A DNA stretch of 64,000 bases. It comes from Clostridium sp. SY8519 (lineage in GTDB: Bacteria; Bacillota; Clostridia; Lachnospirales; Lachnospiraceae). Below the pieces are notes generated by a model, which was not told the DNA's origin, made no database searches, and saw only the letters and a program-made list of their open reading frames with translations. The stretch spans positions 1,426,501 to 1,490,500 of the forward strand of contig NC_015737.1 of assembly GCF_000270305.1 (NCBI RefSeq). Reading direction: 5' to 3'. Every line of letters begins with the position of its first letter. Position 1 is the first letter of the stretch. Positions 43,085 through 51,909 of this stretch are shown here, piece after piece. The position numbers and the translations under genes were made by a program.

Positions 43085-43723
43085 ATGGCCATCAGAAAAA
43101 AGGACTGGGAACAGGCAAATCCGGGAAAACCGGCAGGAGAAAGCGGCAGAGCAATGGTGCGGCGGATGAATGATTCCCACAGACCGTTAAGAGACTGGGC
43201 ATTTTCCTATGTGAACTGGATGCCCGGGATGCGGATCCTGGATGTGGGCTGCGGCGGCGGAGCAGCCATTGCGGATATGCTGCAGCTGTCCGAAGACAGC
43301 GTGATCGACGGCGTGGATTATTCCGCGGATTGTGTAGCCGCCACAAAGGAGACCAATGGAGCGCTGCTGGGCACCCGGGTGTTTGTGCAGGAAGGAAACG
43401 TGGGCAGCCTGCCTTATGAAGGGGAGCAGTTTGATCTGGTAACGGCTGTGGAAACCGTGTATTTCTGGCCGGATCTGCTGCAGGGACTGAAGGAGATCTT
43501 CCGGGTGCTTAAGACCGGGGGACACATTGCGATTTTATGCGAGGTGGACGGCCCGGAACGCATGGACTGGGAAAAAGTTAATTTTGAGATCAATGTGTAT
43601 ACACCAGTCGAACTGCGGAAGTATCTGCACCAGGCAGGATTTTCCCAGGTGGAATATCATGTGCTGGACAACGGATATACCATGCTGTACGGATGCAGAC
43701 AGGACAGCCATGACGGAGAATAA
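43085..43723 (+). CDS. Class I SAM-dependent methyltransferase
   Basis: 212 residues. The SAM-binding motif I is MRILDVGCGGGAAIADML (about residues 48-65), followed by the acidic motif II in VIDGVDYSADCV and FDLVTAVETVYFWPDL as post-I/motif IV. Such ubiE-like small methyltransferases act on small molecules; no specific substrate is indicated. ACGGAGG lies ten bases before the ATG. The stop overlaps the next gene's start by 14 bp, so both methyltransferases are coupled. Confidence 0.88.
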   Translation: MAIRKKDWEQANPGKPAGESGRAMVRRMNDSHRPLRDWAFSYVNWMPGMRILDVGCGGGAAIADMLQLSEDSVIDGVDYSADCVAATKETNGALLGTRVFVQEGNVGSLPYEGEQFDLVTAVETVYFWPDLLQGLKEIFRVLKTGGHIAILCEVDGPERMDWEKVNFEINVYTPVELRKYLHQAGFSQVEYHVLDNGYTMLYGCRQDSHDGE

Positions 43724-44411
43724 ATTAACGGAGCGGAACGGTCTGGAAACAGCGGCACAGAAGGCTGCGCGGCAGGCAGGCCTGGAGCTGAAGGAAGAAG
43801 GCGCCGGCCTGACCCTGTCCGGCGGCGGCCGGGAACTGCGGGCGGATTTTACCCGGCTGCTGCCGCGGATCCGTCCGGACAATCTGAACCGGGAATTCCT
43901 GGTACGGGCGGCCCGGCTGAAATCCGCCGGCGACCTGCCCCTGGCAGTGGACGCGACGGCAGGTCTGGGAGAAGACGCTTTTTTACTGGCGGCTGCCGGC
44001 TTTCGGGTGCGTCTCTATGAATACGATCCGGTAATCGCCGCTTTGCTGGAAGACGGACTGCGCCGGGCTGCGGAAGTGCCGGAGCTGCAGCAGATCGTCG
44101 CCCGTATGGAACTGATCGCGGGGGACAGCGTCGCCGCGCTGTATCATCTGCCGGAGCGTCCGGATGTGGTGCTGCTGGATCCGATGTTTCCGGCCAGGAA
44201 GAAGAGCGCCCTGGTAAAAAAGAAGTTTCAGCTGCTGCAGAAGCTGGAGCTTCCCTGCGCGGATGAGAAGGAATTGCTGGAAGCGGCCATCGCCGCCGGA
44301 CCGAAGAAAATTGTGATCAAACGGCCGCTGAAGGGGCCGGTACTGGCGGGAAAAACACCCAGCTATTCCCTGCGGGGAAAAGCGATTCGCTATGACTGCC
44401 TGGTACTGTGA
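43710..44411 (+). CDS. rsmJ: RsmJ-like 16S rRNA (guanine-N2) methyltransferase
   Basis: 233 residues from ATG 43710, chosen because of AGGA upstream and because the start of homology follows; the open frame reaches back to 43527 only as a shadow of the preceding gene. Diagnostic RsmJ/DUF548 motifs: AVDATAGLGEDAFLLAAAGFRV, YEYDPVIAALLEDGL, and VLLDPMFPARKKSALVKKKFQLLQ with the D-P-M-x-P catalytic motif. E. coli RsmJ methylates G1516 of 16S rRNA. The N-terminal domain of the enterobacterial enzyme is shortened. Function in this lineage is by homology. Confidence 0.82.
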   Translation: MTENKLTERNGLETAAQKAARQAGLELKEEGAGLTLSGGGRELRADFTRLLPRIRPDNLNREFLVRAARLKSAGDLPLAVDATAGLGEDAFLLAAAGFRVRLYEYDPVIAALLEDGLRRAAEVPELQQIVARMELIAGDSVAALYHLPERPDVVLLDPMFPARKKSALVKKKFQLLQKLELPCADEKELLEAAIAAGPKKIVIKRPLKGPVLAGKTPSYSLRGKAIRYDCLVL

Positions 44412-44544
44412 CGGTCAGAAGCTGTCGGAAGAAGCTTTCGTTTGCCGCCCTGGCTGAACTGTGCAGATGACAGTCAGATGCTCCCGGAAGAAGCTTTCGT
44501 TTGCCGCCCTGGCTGAACTGTGCAGATGACTGCGGATGCTTCCG
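44409..44544. repeat. 59-bp tandem repeat (2.3 copies) beside tRNA-Leu
   Basis: Copies at 44409-44467 and 44468-44526 differ at only a few positions near their 5' ends; a partial third copy starts at 44527. The conserved core (GGAAGAAGCTTTCGTTTGCC, then CGCCCTGGCTGAACTG) is 43 bases identical. The repeat begins in the stop codon of the rsmJ-like gene and ends before the tRNA terminator. Confidence 0.85.
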
Positions 44545-44565
44545 AAAAACCGCGGAAAACAGCAA

Positions 44566-44589
44566 GTGCCCCGGAAGCATCCGGGGCAC
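44566..44589 (-). terminator. Terminator of tRNA-Leu
   Basis: On the minus strand GTGCCCCGG pairs with CCGGGGCAC around a 6-base loop and is followed by TTGCTGTTTTC. Confidence 0.65.
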
Positions 44590-44594
44590 AGAAA

Positions 44595-44674
44595 TGCGGA
44601 TAACAGGACTTGAACCTGCACGGTCTCCCACCAGAACCTAAATCTGGCGCGTCTGCCAATTCCGCCATATCCGC
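44595..44674 (-). tRNA. tRNA-Leu (anticodon UAG)
   Basis: Minus strand, about 80 nt. The acceptor stem GCGGATA pairs with TATCCGC; the anticodon arm CCAGA-TTTAGGT-TCTGG exposes TAG, reading CUN leucine codons. The T arm has GGTTCAAGTCC. The short variable arm (TGGGAGACC region) is consistent with a class II tRNA. The 3' CCA is not encoded (discriminator A is followed by TTTC). Confidence 0.93.
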
Positions 44675-44684
44675 AAGTGTGGAA

Positions 44685-44713
44685 ATTCTATCATACAATA
44701 GTTGAACTGTCAA
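44685..44713 (-). promoter_or_regulatory. Consensus promoter of tRNA-Leu
   Basis: On the minus strand TTGACA (44713-44708), 17-bp spacer, TAGAAT (44690-44685), 11 bp before the tRNA. Confidence 0.8.
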
Positions 44714-44765
44714 TTTCCTGTAAATTCTATACGGATTTCGTAATAAAAACTTTAGGAATGCGCAA

Positions 44766-44793
44766 TTGCAATCTGGAGACGCAGGCATATAAT
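44766..44793 (+). promoter_or_regulatory. Promoter of secreted protein gene
   Basis: TTGCAA (44766-44771), 16-bp spacer, TATAAT (44788-44793). Confidence 0.6.
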
Positions 44794-44864
44794 AGAGTAA
44801 GATGTTCTGTTGCGGAAATCTTTCCGCAGTGAATGAGGAACAGCAGAAAGGAGGCCATTCATCC

Positions 44865-45701
44865 ATGAACGGCAAAACATTAATGAAAAAATCCACAGCA
44901 ATCGCCCTGAGCGCTGTTATGGCAGCCTCTGTCGGAGCACCGGCTATGGCGGCAGGAGCGAAAAAGGCGGCTCCGAAGACCGTGAACAAATACGTCTTCA
45001 GTAAGATCGCCATTGCCTCCCAGGAGGATCCGGAAGTCATCGATCTTTCCTATAATTCCAACGGAATGATTCAGCGGGAACTGAGCAATTACAATGCTTC
45101 CAACAAAACATACGGAGAAAAAGTGCTGTACGGATACAACACCCTGGGACTCCGGACAAAGAAACACTATGACTCCGACAAGAAGTTAAGTTCCAAAGAT
45201 ACCTATCAGTATCTGTCCGCCGGCCAGGTGAAAAGCATGATCACCTTTGACGCGAATGGAAAGTATCAGTACAAATCCAGCTACACTTACAACAAAAAGA
45301 AACAGATCGCCAAAGAAGTATATGTCCGTTATGCCAGCAAAGGGATTCCGCGGGCAGAGTGGACCTATAAATACGGTTATAACAGAAAAGGTCTTCTGAC
45401 GACAAGCAAGACGTATGTCAACGGAAAAGTCAGCGAAACGACCAAATATACATATGACAGCAGAAATCATTACAAAACGGTAACAACATACAACGCAAAA
45501 GGAAAAGTTACCAGAAAAGCCGTATACAGCCATACCTACAGCAAAGACGGCTATATCAAAAAAACAGCGGTAAAGATTACGAACGGAAGCTATGTCACCG
45601 GCGTGAAGTTCAAATATTACTATAAGAAGATCAAAATCGCCAAAAGCAATAAGAAAGCAGTCAGCGCACAGCAGAGAAATTATTTAAGCGCGATCCTGTA
45701 A
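44865..45701 (+). CDS. Secreted YD/RHS-like repeat protein, hypothetical
   Basis: 278 residues from ATG 44865 (AAAGGAGG ten bases upstream). A classic signal peptide with a lysine start, hydrophobic core and APAMAAGA cleavage region covers about residues 1-31. The mature part consists of degenerate ~20-residue units ending in Y-x-Y or containing YN-x-x-G-x (e.g., YNTLGLRTKKHYDS, YNAKGKVTRKAVYSH), like single YD-repeats of cell-surface proteins. It is lysine- and tyrosine-rich and basic, suggesting binding to the envelope. Function unknown. A bidirectional terminator separates it from the convergent NSS gene. Confidence 0.75.
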   Translation: MNGKTLMKKSTAIALSAVMAASVGAPAMAAGAKKAAPKTVNKYVFSKIAIASQEDPEVIDLSYNSNGMIQRELSNYNASNKTYGEKVLYGYNTLGLRTKKHYDSDKKLSSKDTYQYLSAGQVKSMITFDANGKYQYKSSYTYNKKKQIAKEVYVRYASKGIPRAEWTYKYGYNRKGLLTTSKTYVNGKVSETTKYTYDSRNHYKTVTTYNAKGKVTRKAVYSHTYSKDGYIKKTAVKITNGSYVTGVKFKYYYKKIKIAKSNKKAVSAQQRNYLSAIL

Positions 45702-45735
45702 GGACTGCGTGCAACAGTCAGCAGAGAAACCGAAA

Positions 45736-45791
45736 AAAGTCCCCGGGATACGGGACGGAACAAAAGTTCCGGAACGTATCCCGGGGACTTT
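45736..45791. terminator. Bidirectional terminator (17-bp stem)
   Basis: AAAGTCCCCGGGATACG and its perfect complement enclose an inner GGAAC/GTTCC hairpin, with A and T runs on both sides, between convergent genes. Confidence 0.85.
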
Positions 45792-45816
45792 GATTTTCCC
45801 GGCAGAGCAGGGCCGG

Positions 45817-47235
45817 TCAGTGCATAAACAGATTCAGGAAACCGGTGGACTGCAGGAACAGGACAAACATCATCACCGGCATAATAAAGCGGATCATGAT
45901 GTTGTAAAGCTGTTTTCTGCGGAATCGGTCGCCGGTCAGTTCCATTTCATCCGCAATCCATTTCGGCTTGAGGATCCAGCCGATCAGCAGGCAGGAAAGG
46001 AAGGAAATAATGGGCATCATCACACTGTTGCTGATATAGTCCATCAGATCCAGCAGCTGTCCCACGGATCCGTTGGGAAGCGGCAGTTCAAAGTACAGTA
46101 CATTGTAGCCCATGCAGATCAGGATGGTGGCGGCCGCGTAGATAAAGGTGCAGATGATCGTCAGTTTCTTGCGGCTCATATGGAAGATTTCCATACAGTT
46201 GGCCACGATGGTTTCCAGCACGGATACACAGGAGGTCAGCGCGGCGAAGGCCACCATGATAAAGAAGACGACGCCGATCCAGCGGCCGGCAGGCCCCATG
46301 GCATCGAAGACCTTCGGCAGGGAAATAAAGATCAGGCCCGGGCCCTGGACCATGCCGTCAGCGCCGGAGAACACAAAGACAGCCGGAATGATCATCATAC
46401 CTGCAAGAAGGGCAACCACCGTGTCGAATATTTCGATCTGGGCGATGGAACGGTTTAAGTTCACGTCTTTTTTGACATAGGAACCATAGGTGATCATGAT
46501 GCCCATGGATACACTTAAGGAAAAGAACAGCTGGCTCATGGCATCCAGCAGTACCTGCAGGAGGCGTTTCGGCGTCAGACCGGTCAGATCCGGCTTCAGA
46601 TACACCGCGAGTCCGTCAAGGCCGGTACGGAAATTGCCGGCGGCATCGGTGTGATGCAGGGTCAGCGAATAGATGGAGATCACGATGATCATAACCAGCA
46701 GGATCGGCATAACGATTTTGGAGACCTGTTCGATTCCCTTTTCCACGCCGCGGTAGACGATGGCGGATGTAATTACTAAGAAAATAAGGGAGTAGACGAT
46801 GGGCGCATAGGGCGCGGTAATAAAACCGGTAAAGTATCCGTCCTGAGCCGCTGAATGCTGGGCGCCCTGTCCGAAGGCCACCAGATAGCGGGTGATCCAT
46901 CCGCCGATGATGGAGTAGTAAGTCATAATCAGGACAGGTACAAAGAAAGTGAAAATACCGAGGAATCCCCAGCGTCTGCGCATCGTGGCGTAGGCCCGGA
47001 TGGAGCTTTGCTGGGTTTTGCGTCCGATGGCAATATCAGTGGTCAGCAGTGTGAATCCGAAGGTAACCACCAGAATCAGATAGATGATAATAAAGAGTCC
47101 GCCTCCGTTTTTGGCGGCCAGGTAGGGGAAACGCCAGATATTCCCGACGCCTACCGCGCTGCCGGCGGCAGCCATGACGAATCCCAGCTGTCCGCTGAAT
47201 CCGCTTTTTTCTTTTCCATTTGCTTTTTTTCCCAT
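45817..47235 (-). CDS. Neurotransmitter:sodium symporter (NSS) family transporter 2
   Basis: 472 residues from ATG 47235 (GAGGGAG upstream). The NSS signature GQLGFVMAAAGSAVGVGNIWRFPYLAAKNGGGLFI opens the protein; about 11-12 membrane segments follow. It is a paralogue of the 38900-40273 transporter with the same tail (rich in ILKPKWI and YNIMIRF). Sodium-driven uptake of an amino acid is the expected function. It lies 113 bp downstream of the metal regulator gene on the same strand, separated by a terminator, so it probably has its own promoter there. Confidence 0.93.
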   Translation of the reverse strand: MGKKANGKEKSGFSGQLGFVMAAAGSAVGVGNIWRFPYLAAKNGGGLFIIIYLILVVTFGFTLLTTDIAIGRKTQQSSIRAYATMRRRWGFLGIFTFFVPVLIMTYYSIIGGWITRYLVAFGQGAQHSAAQDGYFTGFITAPYAPIVYSLIFLVITSAIVYRGVEKGIEQVSKIVMPILLVMIIVISIYSLTLHHTDAAGNFRTGLDGLAVYLKPDLTGLTPKRLLQVLLDAMSQLFFSLSVSMGIMITYGSYVKKDVNLNRSIAQIEIFDTVVALLAGMMIIPAVFVFSGADGMVQGPGLIFISLPKVFDAMGPAGRWIGVVFFIMVAFAALTSCVSVLETIVANCMEIFHMSRKKLTIICTFIYAAATILICMGYNVLYFELPLPNGSVGQLLDLMDYISNSVMMPIISFLSCLLIGWILKPKWIADEMELTGDRFRRKQLYNIMIRFIMPVMMFVLFLQSTGFLNLFMH

Positions 47236-47309
47236 ATGCTTCTCCCTCTTAAGCGATGAAATGATAAAAATGTGATCCGCACCACGCCCTGTCCGGCTGA
47301 ATCGGACAG

Positions 47310-47337
47310 AAAAACACCGCTGCCGGAACAGCGGTGC
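47310..47337 (-). terminator. Terminator of the DtxR-type gene
   Basis: On the minus strand CACCGCTG pairs with CAGCGGTG and is followed by TTTTTCTGTCC. A further hairpin (TGTCCG/CGGACA, 47290-47308) follows. Confidence 0.8.
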
Positions 47338-47347
47338 AGGTGTTTGC

Positions 47348-47728
47348 TCATTTGCTGGCTTTTGCGACAAATTTGGTGATCGCGTCAAAGCTCTCTTTGC
47401 TGATGTAATGCTCCAGCCGGCAGGCATCATCCGTGGCAATGGTTTCGTCAACACCCAGGCTGATCAGCCAGTTGCTGAAAAATGTATGGCGTTCGTAGAT
47501 CGTTTCGGCAATCTCGCGGCCGGATTCGGTTAATGTGATGAATCCGGCATCACTCATAGTGATGTGATGATTGTTGCGCAGGTTCTTCATTGCTACGCTG
47601 ACGCTGGGCTTGGAATAATGAAGATAATTTGCGATATCGATGGAACGTACCACCGGGAGCCGCTGACTCAGTACCAGAATTGCTTCCAGGTAATTCTCGG
47701 CGGACTCATGTGAACTGTTGGCAGCCAT
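47348..47728 (-). CDS. DtxR/MntR-family metal-dependent regulator, short form
   Basis: 126 residues from ATG 47728 (GAGGAGAG upstream). N-terminal winged helix-turn-helix (ENYLEAILVLSQRLPVVRSIDIANYLHYSKPSVSVAMKNL) and the dimerisation/metal domain with H...E..H (RHTFFSNWL, CRLEHYISKESFDAI), which corresponds to the primary metal site of MntR/IdeR. The SH3-like third domain is absent, as in MntR-type short regulators. It should repress manganese or iron uptake genes, which are not adjacent; the ZnuACB operon 9 kb downstream is not obviously linked. Two TGTGCAAGTT repeats lie upstream. Confidence 0.85.
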   Translation of the reverse strand: MAANSSHESAENYLEAILVLSQRLPVVRSIDIANYLHYSKPSVSVAMKNLRNNHHITMSDAGFITLTESGREIAETIYERHTFFSNWLISLGVDETIATDDACRLEHYISKESFDAITKFVAKASK

Positions 47729-47798
47729 GGAGCTCTCCTCCTTATTGTATAGCAGGAAAAGAATCATCCTGCGGCATTCTGTGATACACAGACAGGCG

Positions 47799-47826
47799 CT
47801 GTGCAAGTTTTGCAACTGTGCAAGTT
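47799..47826. promoter_or_regulatory. CTGTGCAAGTT direct repeat upstream of the DtxR-type gene
   Basis: CTGTGCAAGTT occurs at 47799-47809 and 47816-47826 (17-bp period) and overlaps the inverted repeat TTGCA-ACTG-TGCAA (47810-47823). Position suggests an operator of the regulator; the rest of 47729-48040 shows no gene. Confidence 0.45.
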
Positions 47827-48040
47827 ATGTATAAGATACCATGCAGACAGCAGAATTGCAAGAAGGGGCGCAAGGAACTTTCCCGGGGAATGGAATTGAC
47901 TTTTTCTGCAGGTTTCGGCAAAATGGGGAAAAAGAATCTGCAGCCGGAAACCGGTTTGTGCTATGATAAGCAGAGAGAAAGAAAAGAGACCGCGCGGCCC
48001 GGAAAGGATTCCGTGAGGGGAAGCAGAAGGAGAGGTGCCT

Positions 48041-48715
48041 ATGCCTGGAGCAATTTTGATATTTATAATCGTTGTACTGTGGGGAATCAGCAGCTATCTC
48101 AAAAACAGCCGCTCGGGCAGCCAGCAGCCGAAGCAGCCGTCGGGCAGCGGAAAGAAAAAGGAGCCGATTCCTCCTAAGGCATCCGGCACTGCGTCGGGGA
48201 CTTCGGGCAGCGCGATTCTGGAACGCGCAAGGAAGAATACCCGGGATGTCCACCTGTCCCATCAGAATACAGGCGGGAAAAGAAAGGGATCGGGACGCGG
48301 AACCCTGACCGCCGGCGGGACGGGCGGAACCGGATCAGGAAGAAGAGAATCTGCCGGGAAAAGCACAGGAAATGGCAGCAGATCCATGTCTGACCGGACA
48401 GAATTCGGACACGGGCCCCTGACGGAAGCGGCAGACGGAGCCTCTGCCCTGTCTTCCCCGGAGCAGCGGGAAAACAGGCTCCGGGAAGAACTGTACCGGG
48501 AGCGGACAGATGCTAACAGCAGAAACGGGCAGAATCCGATCATGGAGGCGGCCAGGGAGAATTCCCTGGAGACCCGGCTGGACAATCTGGAGGACGCGAA
48601 GCAGGATCTGATGAAGGAAGTGGAACGGCTGATGATCCTGGGACCGGATACCACATTGGAATTTGCCCGGGATTTTACAGCGGAAGGCATTGAATTGATG
48701 CACCGTCTGTATTAG
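48041..48715 (+). CDS. Hypothetical membrane-anchored protein with disordered linker and coiled-coil end
   Basis: 224 residues from ATG 48041 (AGAAGGAGAG seven bases upstream; GTG 48035 is too close to that site). Residues 2-18 form one membrane segment (AILIFIIVVLWGISSYL). Residues 20-130 are Ser/Gly/Lys/Pro-rich and probably disordered. The C-terminal ~80 residues form charged helices (REELYRERTD, ETRLDNLEDAKQDLMKEVERL), likely a coiled coil. No known family is recognised. It is followed within 78 bp by the DUF1653 gene. Confidence 0.6.
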   Translation: MPGAILIFIIVVLWGISSYLKNSRSGSQQPKQPSGSGKKKEPIPPKASGTASGTSGSAILERARKNTRDVHLSHQNTGGKRKGSGRGTLTAGGTGGTGSGRRESAGKSTGNGSRSMSDRTEFGHGPLTEAADGASALSSPEQRENRLREELYRERTDANSRNGQNPIMEAARENSLETRLDNLEDAKQDLMKEVERLMILGPDTTLEFARDFTAEGIELMHRLY

Positions 48716-48792
48716 AATAGCAAAATCAGAAAAATTATAATGGATACAGCGGCGGGATGCGTACCGCCGCTTTTTTGACAGGAGGGATGGAT

Positions 48793-49533
48793 ATGCCGCA
48801 GGGAAATCCGCAGCCGGGAGAGTTGTATCTCCATTTTAAAAACAGAAAGTATCAGGTGCTGGCAGTGGCCCGCCATTCGGAAACCGGTGAAAAACTGGTG
48901 ATCTATCAGGCACTGTACGGAACCTACCGTGTCTACGCAAGACCGTATGACATGTTTGTCAGTGAAGTGGATCACAGCAAGTATCCGCAGGTGGAGCAGG
49001 TGTACAGATTTCAGTATCTGACAGAGGAAGATCTGGAAGCAGAGAATCCGGTGGGAAAGGAAGCGGCGGCAGCGGAAGTGTCCGGAACGGCGGGTGCCGG
49101 GGAAGCTCCGCAGGCATCGGCCGGGACGGAGGCCTGGAACAAAGCGGTGACAGGCGGAAGCTGCCGGTCAGAGGTCCCGCAGGCGGGCGCCGGGGTTCCG
49201 GGGCAGGAGCCGGACCGGGATTCCGGCAGCGCTGTGACAGAGGAAGCAGAAGATCCCGGGGATGATGCGCAGACAGAACCGGATACGGGGGACAATACGC
49301 AGGAGGAAGCGGCCGACCCGTGGCTCATCCGTTTTATGGATGCGGAAAATATGGAAGAAAAGATGCAGGTGTTTTCCGAAATGCGCCCGCATATCACGGA
49401 CAGGCTCATCGATGAGATCGCCATGGTATCGGATCTGTCCATACCGGAAGGGGAACTCTATGAACGCTACCGCCAGCTGAAAGAATGTCTGGATATGCGC
49501 ATGCGTTTTGAAGGAAGCAGAATCCGCGGATAA
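48793..49533 (+). CDS. DUF1653-domain protein with acidic extension
   Basis: 246 residues from ATG 48793 (GGAGGG six bases upstream). The N-terminal ~70 residues are DUF1653: GELYLHFKNRKYQVLAVARHSETGEKLVIYQALYG then VYARPYDMF. The domain is a small beta-sheet found mostly alone in bacteria; function unknown. Residues about 80-180 are Ala/Gly/Glu-rich and disordered; about 185-246 form an alpha-helical region (MEEKMQVFSEMRPHITDRLID). The long extension is uncommon. It is separated from tig by its own 185-bp spacer. Confidence 0.8.
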   Translation: MPQGNPQPGELYLHFKNRKYQVLAVARHSETGEKLVIYQALYGTYRVYARPYDMFVSEVDHSKYPQVEQVYRFQYLTEEDLEAENPVGKEAAAAEVSGTAGAGEAPQASAGTEAWNKAVTGGSCRSEVPQAGAGVPGQEPDRDSGSAVTEEAEDPGDDAQTEPDTGDNTQEEAADPWLIRFMDAENMEEKMQVFSEMRPHITDRLIDEIAMVSDLSIPEGELYERYRQLKECLDMRMRFEGSRIRG

Positions 49534-49551
49534 AAACCGGCGGGAATTATC

Positions 49552-49580
49552 TTGCAATTCGGGATATGGTGTGTTATAAT
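49552..49580 (+). promoter_or_regulatory. Promoter of tig
   Basis: TTGCAA (49552-49557), 17-bp spacer, TATAAT (49575-49580). No CtsR- or HrcA-type operator was seen. Confidence 0.7.
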
Positions 49581-49718
49581 TCCTCAATGACTGCAAACGG
49601 CACAAGTACGCCCATTTCCTGCCCGCAGGGGTATCCCGGTGATGGACATTTACTTTCGAATATGGCGGAACAAGTGACCGTAATAGTACATAGATCTTGA
49701 AGGAGGATATTTTACAGA

Positions 49719-51059
49719 ATGAGCGTACAGGTTGAGAAACTGGAAAACAGCACCGTTAAACTGACAATTGAAGTTCCGGCAGAGCAGTTTGATGCAGCGA
49801 TGCAGGATGTATATAACAGACAGAAGAAGAATATCAGTATTCCGGGATTCCGTAAAGGCAAGGTACCGAGACAGATGGTAGAGAGAATGTACGGACCGGA
49901 AGTATTCTATGATGACGCGGCAAACCAGATCATGCCCCAGGCATACAGCGATGCTGCCAAAGAGAGCGGAGAGGACATCATGTCCCGTCCGACCGTGGAT
50001 ATTGTACAGATTGAAAAAGGCAAACCTTTTATTTTCACTGCGGAAGTTGCCGTACGTCCGGATGTGAAGCTGGGTGAATACAAAGGTGTGGAAGTGACTA
50101 AGATCGACACCGAAGTATCCGACGAAGAAGTGGAGACCGAGCTGAACAACGAAAGAGAACGCAACGCCAGAACCATTACCGTGGAAGACCGCGCGATTCA
50201 GTCCGGAGATACCGCAGTCATTGATTTCGAAGGATTTGCAGACGGCAAGGCATTCGAAGGCGGCAAAGGCGAGAACCACAACCTGGAGATCGGTTCCGGC
50301 AGCTTTATTCCGGGATTTGAAGATCAGCTGATCGGCAAGAACTCCGGAGATGAAGTGGAAGTCAATGTGACTTTCCCGGAAGATTATCACGCAGAGGATC
50401 TGAAGGGCAAGGATGCGGTATTCAAAGTAAAAATCCACGAAGTAAAAGCGAAGGAACTGCCGGAGGCAGATGATGAATTCGCCCAGGATGTATCCGAGTT
50501 CGACACAATTGCAGAGTACAGAGACAGCATCCGCAAGAAGCTGGAAGACCGCAAAGCGGATATGGCAAAGAACGAGCAGAAGCAGGAAGCCATCGACAAG
50601 ATCGTGGAAGCGTCTGAAATGGAACTGCCGGACGCAATCGTTCTGACCCGTGCGGATGAGATCATCAACCAGTTCGCACAGCAGCTGGCTCAGCAGGGAC
50701 TGTCCATGGATCAGTACATGCAGTATGCAGGCACAGATATTGACCAGCTGCGTGACAGCGTCAGACCGGAAGCTGTTACACGGATCAAGAATCAGCTGGT
50801 GATCGACGCCATCGCCAAAGCAGAAAACATCGAGATCACCGATGCGGAAGTAGAAGAAGAGCTCAAGAAGATGGCTGAGATGTACAATATGGAATTAGAC
50901 AAGCTGAAGGGCTACATGACTGAGGAAGAGACAGAGAACATGAAACTGGATCTTGCAAGCCAGAAAGCACTCGACCTTGTATATGACAACGCAGTATTTG
51001 TAGATGCTCCGGAAGAGGAGAAGACAGAGGAAGCTGAGGCAGAGGCTGCCGAAGAGTAA
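49719..51059 (+). CDS. tig: Trigger factor, ribosome-bound chaperone
   Basis: 446 residues, standard length. N-terminal ribosome-binding domain with the FRKGKVPRQM signature (about residues 44-53), central FKBP-type prolyl isomerase domain (about 160-245, with SGDTAVIDFEGFADGKAFEGG and FIPGFEDQLIG), then the long helical chaperone arms. It binds ribosomes near the exit tunnel and shields nascent chains. AAGGAGG lies about ten bases before the ATG. It starts the conserved tig-clpP-clpX-lon-engB gene order; a terminator at 51096 may reduce read-through into clpP. Confidence 0.96.
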   Translation: MSVQVEKLENSTVKLTIEVPAEQFDAAMQDVYNRQKKNISIPGFRKGKVPRQMVERMYGPEVFYDDAANQIMPQAYSDAAKESGEDIMSRPTVDIVQIEKGKPFIFTAEVAVRPDVKLGEYKGVEVTKIDTEVSDEEVETELNNERERNARTITVEDRAIQSGDTAVIDFEGFADGKAFEGGKGENHNLEIGSGSFIPGFEDQLIGKNSGDEVEVNVTFPEDYHAEDLKGKDAVFKVKIHEVKAKELPEADDEFAQDVSEFDTIAEYRDSIRKKLEDRKADMAKNEQKQEAIDKIVEASEMELPDAIVLTRADEIINQFAQQLAQQGLSMDQYMQYAGTDIDQLRDSVRPEAVTRIKNQLVIDAIAKAENIEITDAEVEEELKKMAEMYNMELDKLKGYMTEEETENMKLDLASQKALDLVYDNAVFVDAPEEEKTEEAEAEAAEE

Positions 51060-51095
51060 TCTGATCCGACAGACGGATGGTTATCAGATACACAG

Positions 51096-51134
51096 AACTC
51101 AGGCTGACCGATGAAGGTCGGCCTGAGTTTGTCT
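51096..51134 (+). terminator. Terminator after tig
   Basis: AACTCAGGC.TGACC pairs with GGTCG.GCCTGAGTT, followed by TGTCT; moderate strength, so partial read-through to clpP is possible. Confidence 0.65.
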
Positions 51135-51291
51135 ATAAAGAGAAAAATTCCGCACAGCCGGTCTTTTTATGAGATCTTTTATGAGATCTTTATGGAAAAT
51201 TTATAGTAAGTTATGTTAAACTACTGGCGTAATGCAGGCGTTTACCATATAATGTGTATTATATTTCGAATAGAACAAGGAGGACATTGAT

Positions 51292-51876
51292 ATGCCATTA
51301 GTACCTTATGTCATTGAGCAGACAAGCAGAGGCGAGCGCAGTTACGACATCTACTCCCGCCTTTTAAAAGATAGAATCATTTTCCTGGGGGAAGAGGTTA
51401 CCGACGCTTCCGCCAGCATTATTGTATCCCAGCTGCTGTTTCTGGAATCCGAGGATCCGGGAAAGGATATCAGCCTTTACATCAATTCTCCCGGCGGCAG
51501 TGTGACCGCAGGCATGGCGATCTATGACACCATGCAGTATATCAAGTGCGACGTATCCACCATCTGCATGGGTATGGCTGCCAGCATGGGCGCGTTCCTT
51601 CTGGCCGGCGGCGCCAAAGGCAAGCGCTTCGCCCTGCCCAACGCGGAGATTATGATTCACCAGCCTTCCGGCGGAGCCCGCGGGCAGGCCACCGAGATTC
51701 AGATCGTGGCGGAGAACATTCTGAAAATCAAGAAAAAACTCAACACCATACTTTCAGAAAATACAGGCCAGTCCTATGAGACCATCGCGGCAGATACCGA
51801 GCGGGACAACTATATGTCCGCGGAGGAAGCCCAGGCATACGGACTGATTGATGCGGTGATTAAGAACCGCGCCTGA
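51292..51876 (+). CDS. clpP: ATP-dependent Clp protease proteolytic subunit
   Basis: 194 residues, standard. The catalytic triad is visible: Ser98 ([10 protein letters not shown]), His123 (MIHQPSGG) and Asp near 172. [20 protein letters not shown] is the ClpP signature. Fourteen copies form the barrel that degrades proteins fed in by ClpX (next gene) or ClpA/C. AAGGAGG precedes the ATG. clpX follows after 33 bp, so the two are cotranscribed. Confidence 0.97.
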   Translation: MPLVPYVIEQTSRGERSYDIYSRLLKDRIIFLGEEVTDASASIIVSQLLFLESEDPGKDISLYINSPGGSVTAGMAIYDTMQYIKCDVSTICMGMAASMGAFLLAGGAKGKRFALPNAEIMIHQPSGGARGQATEIQIVAENILKIKKKLNTILSENTGQSYETIAADTERDNYMSAEEAQAYGLIDAVIKNRA

Positions 51877-51909
51877 CAGATAAAGAGATCTTAGAGATCA
51901 GGAGGATAT

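Noticed and set aside
44409..44544. CRISPR array
   Set aside because: The 59-bp units are directly adjacent without unique spacers and no cas gene is near.
51135..51291. CtsR operator before clpP
   Set aside because: No GGTCAAA-type repeat was found in the spacer.
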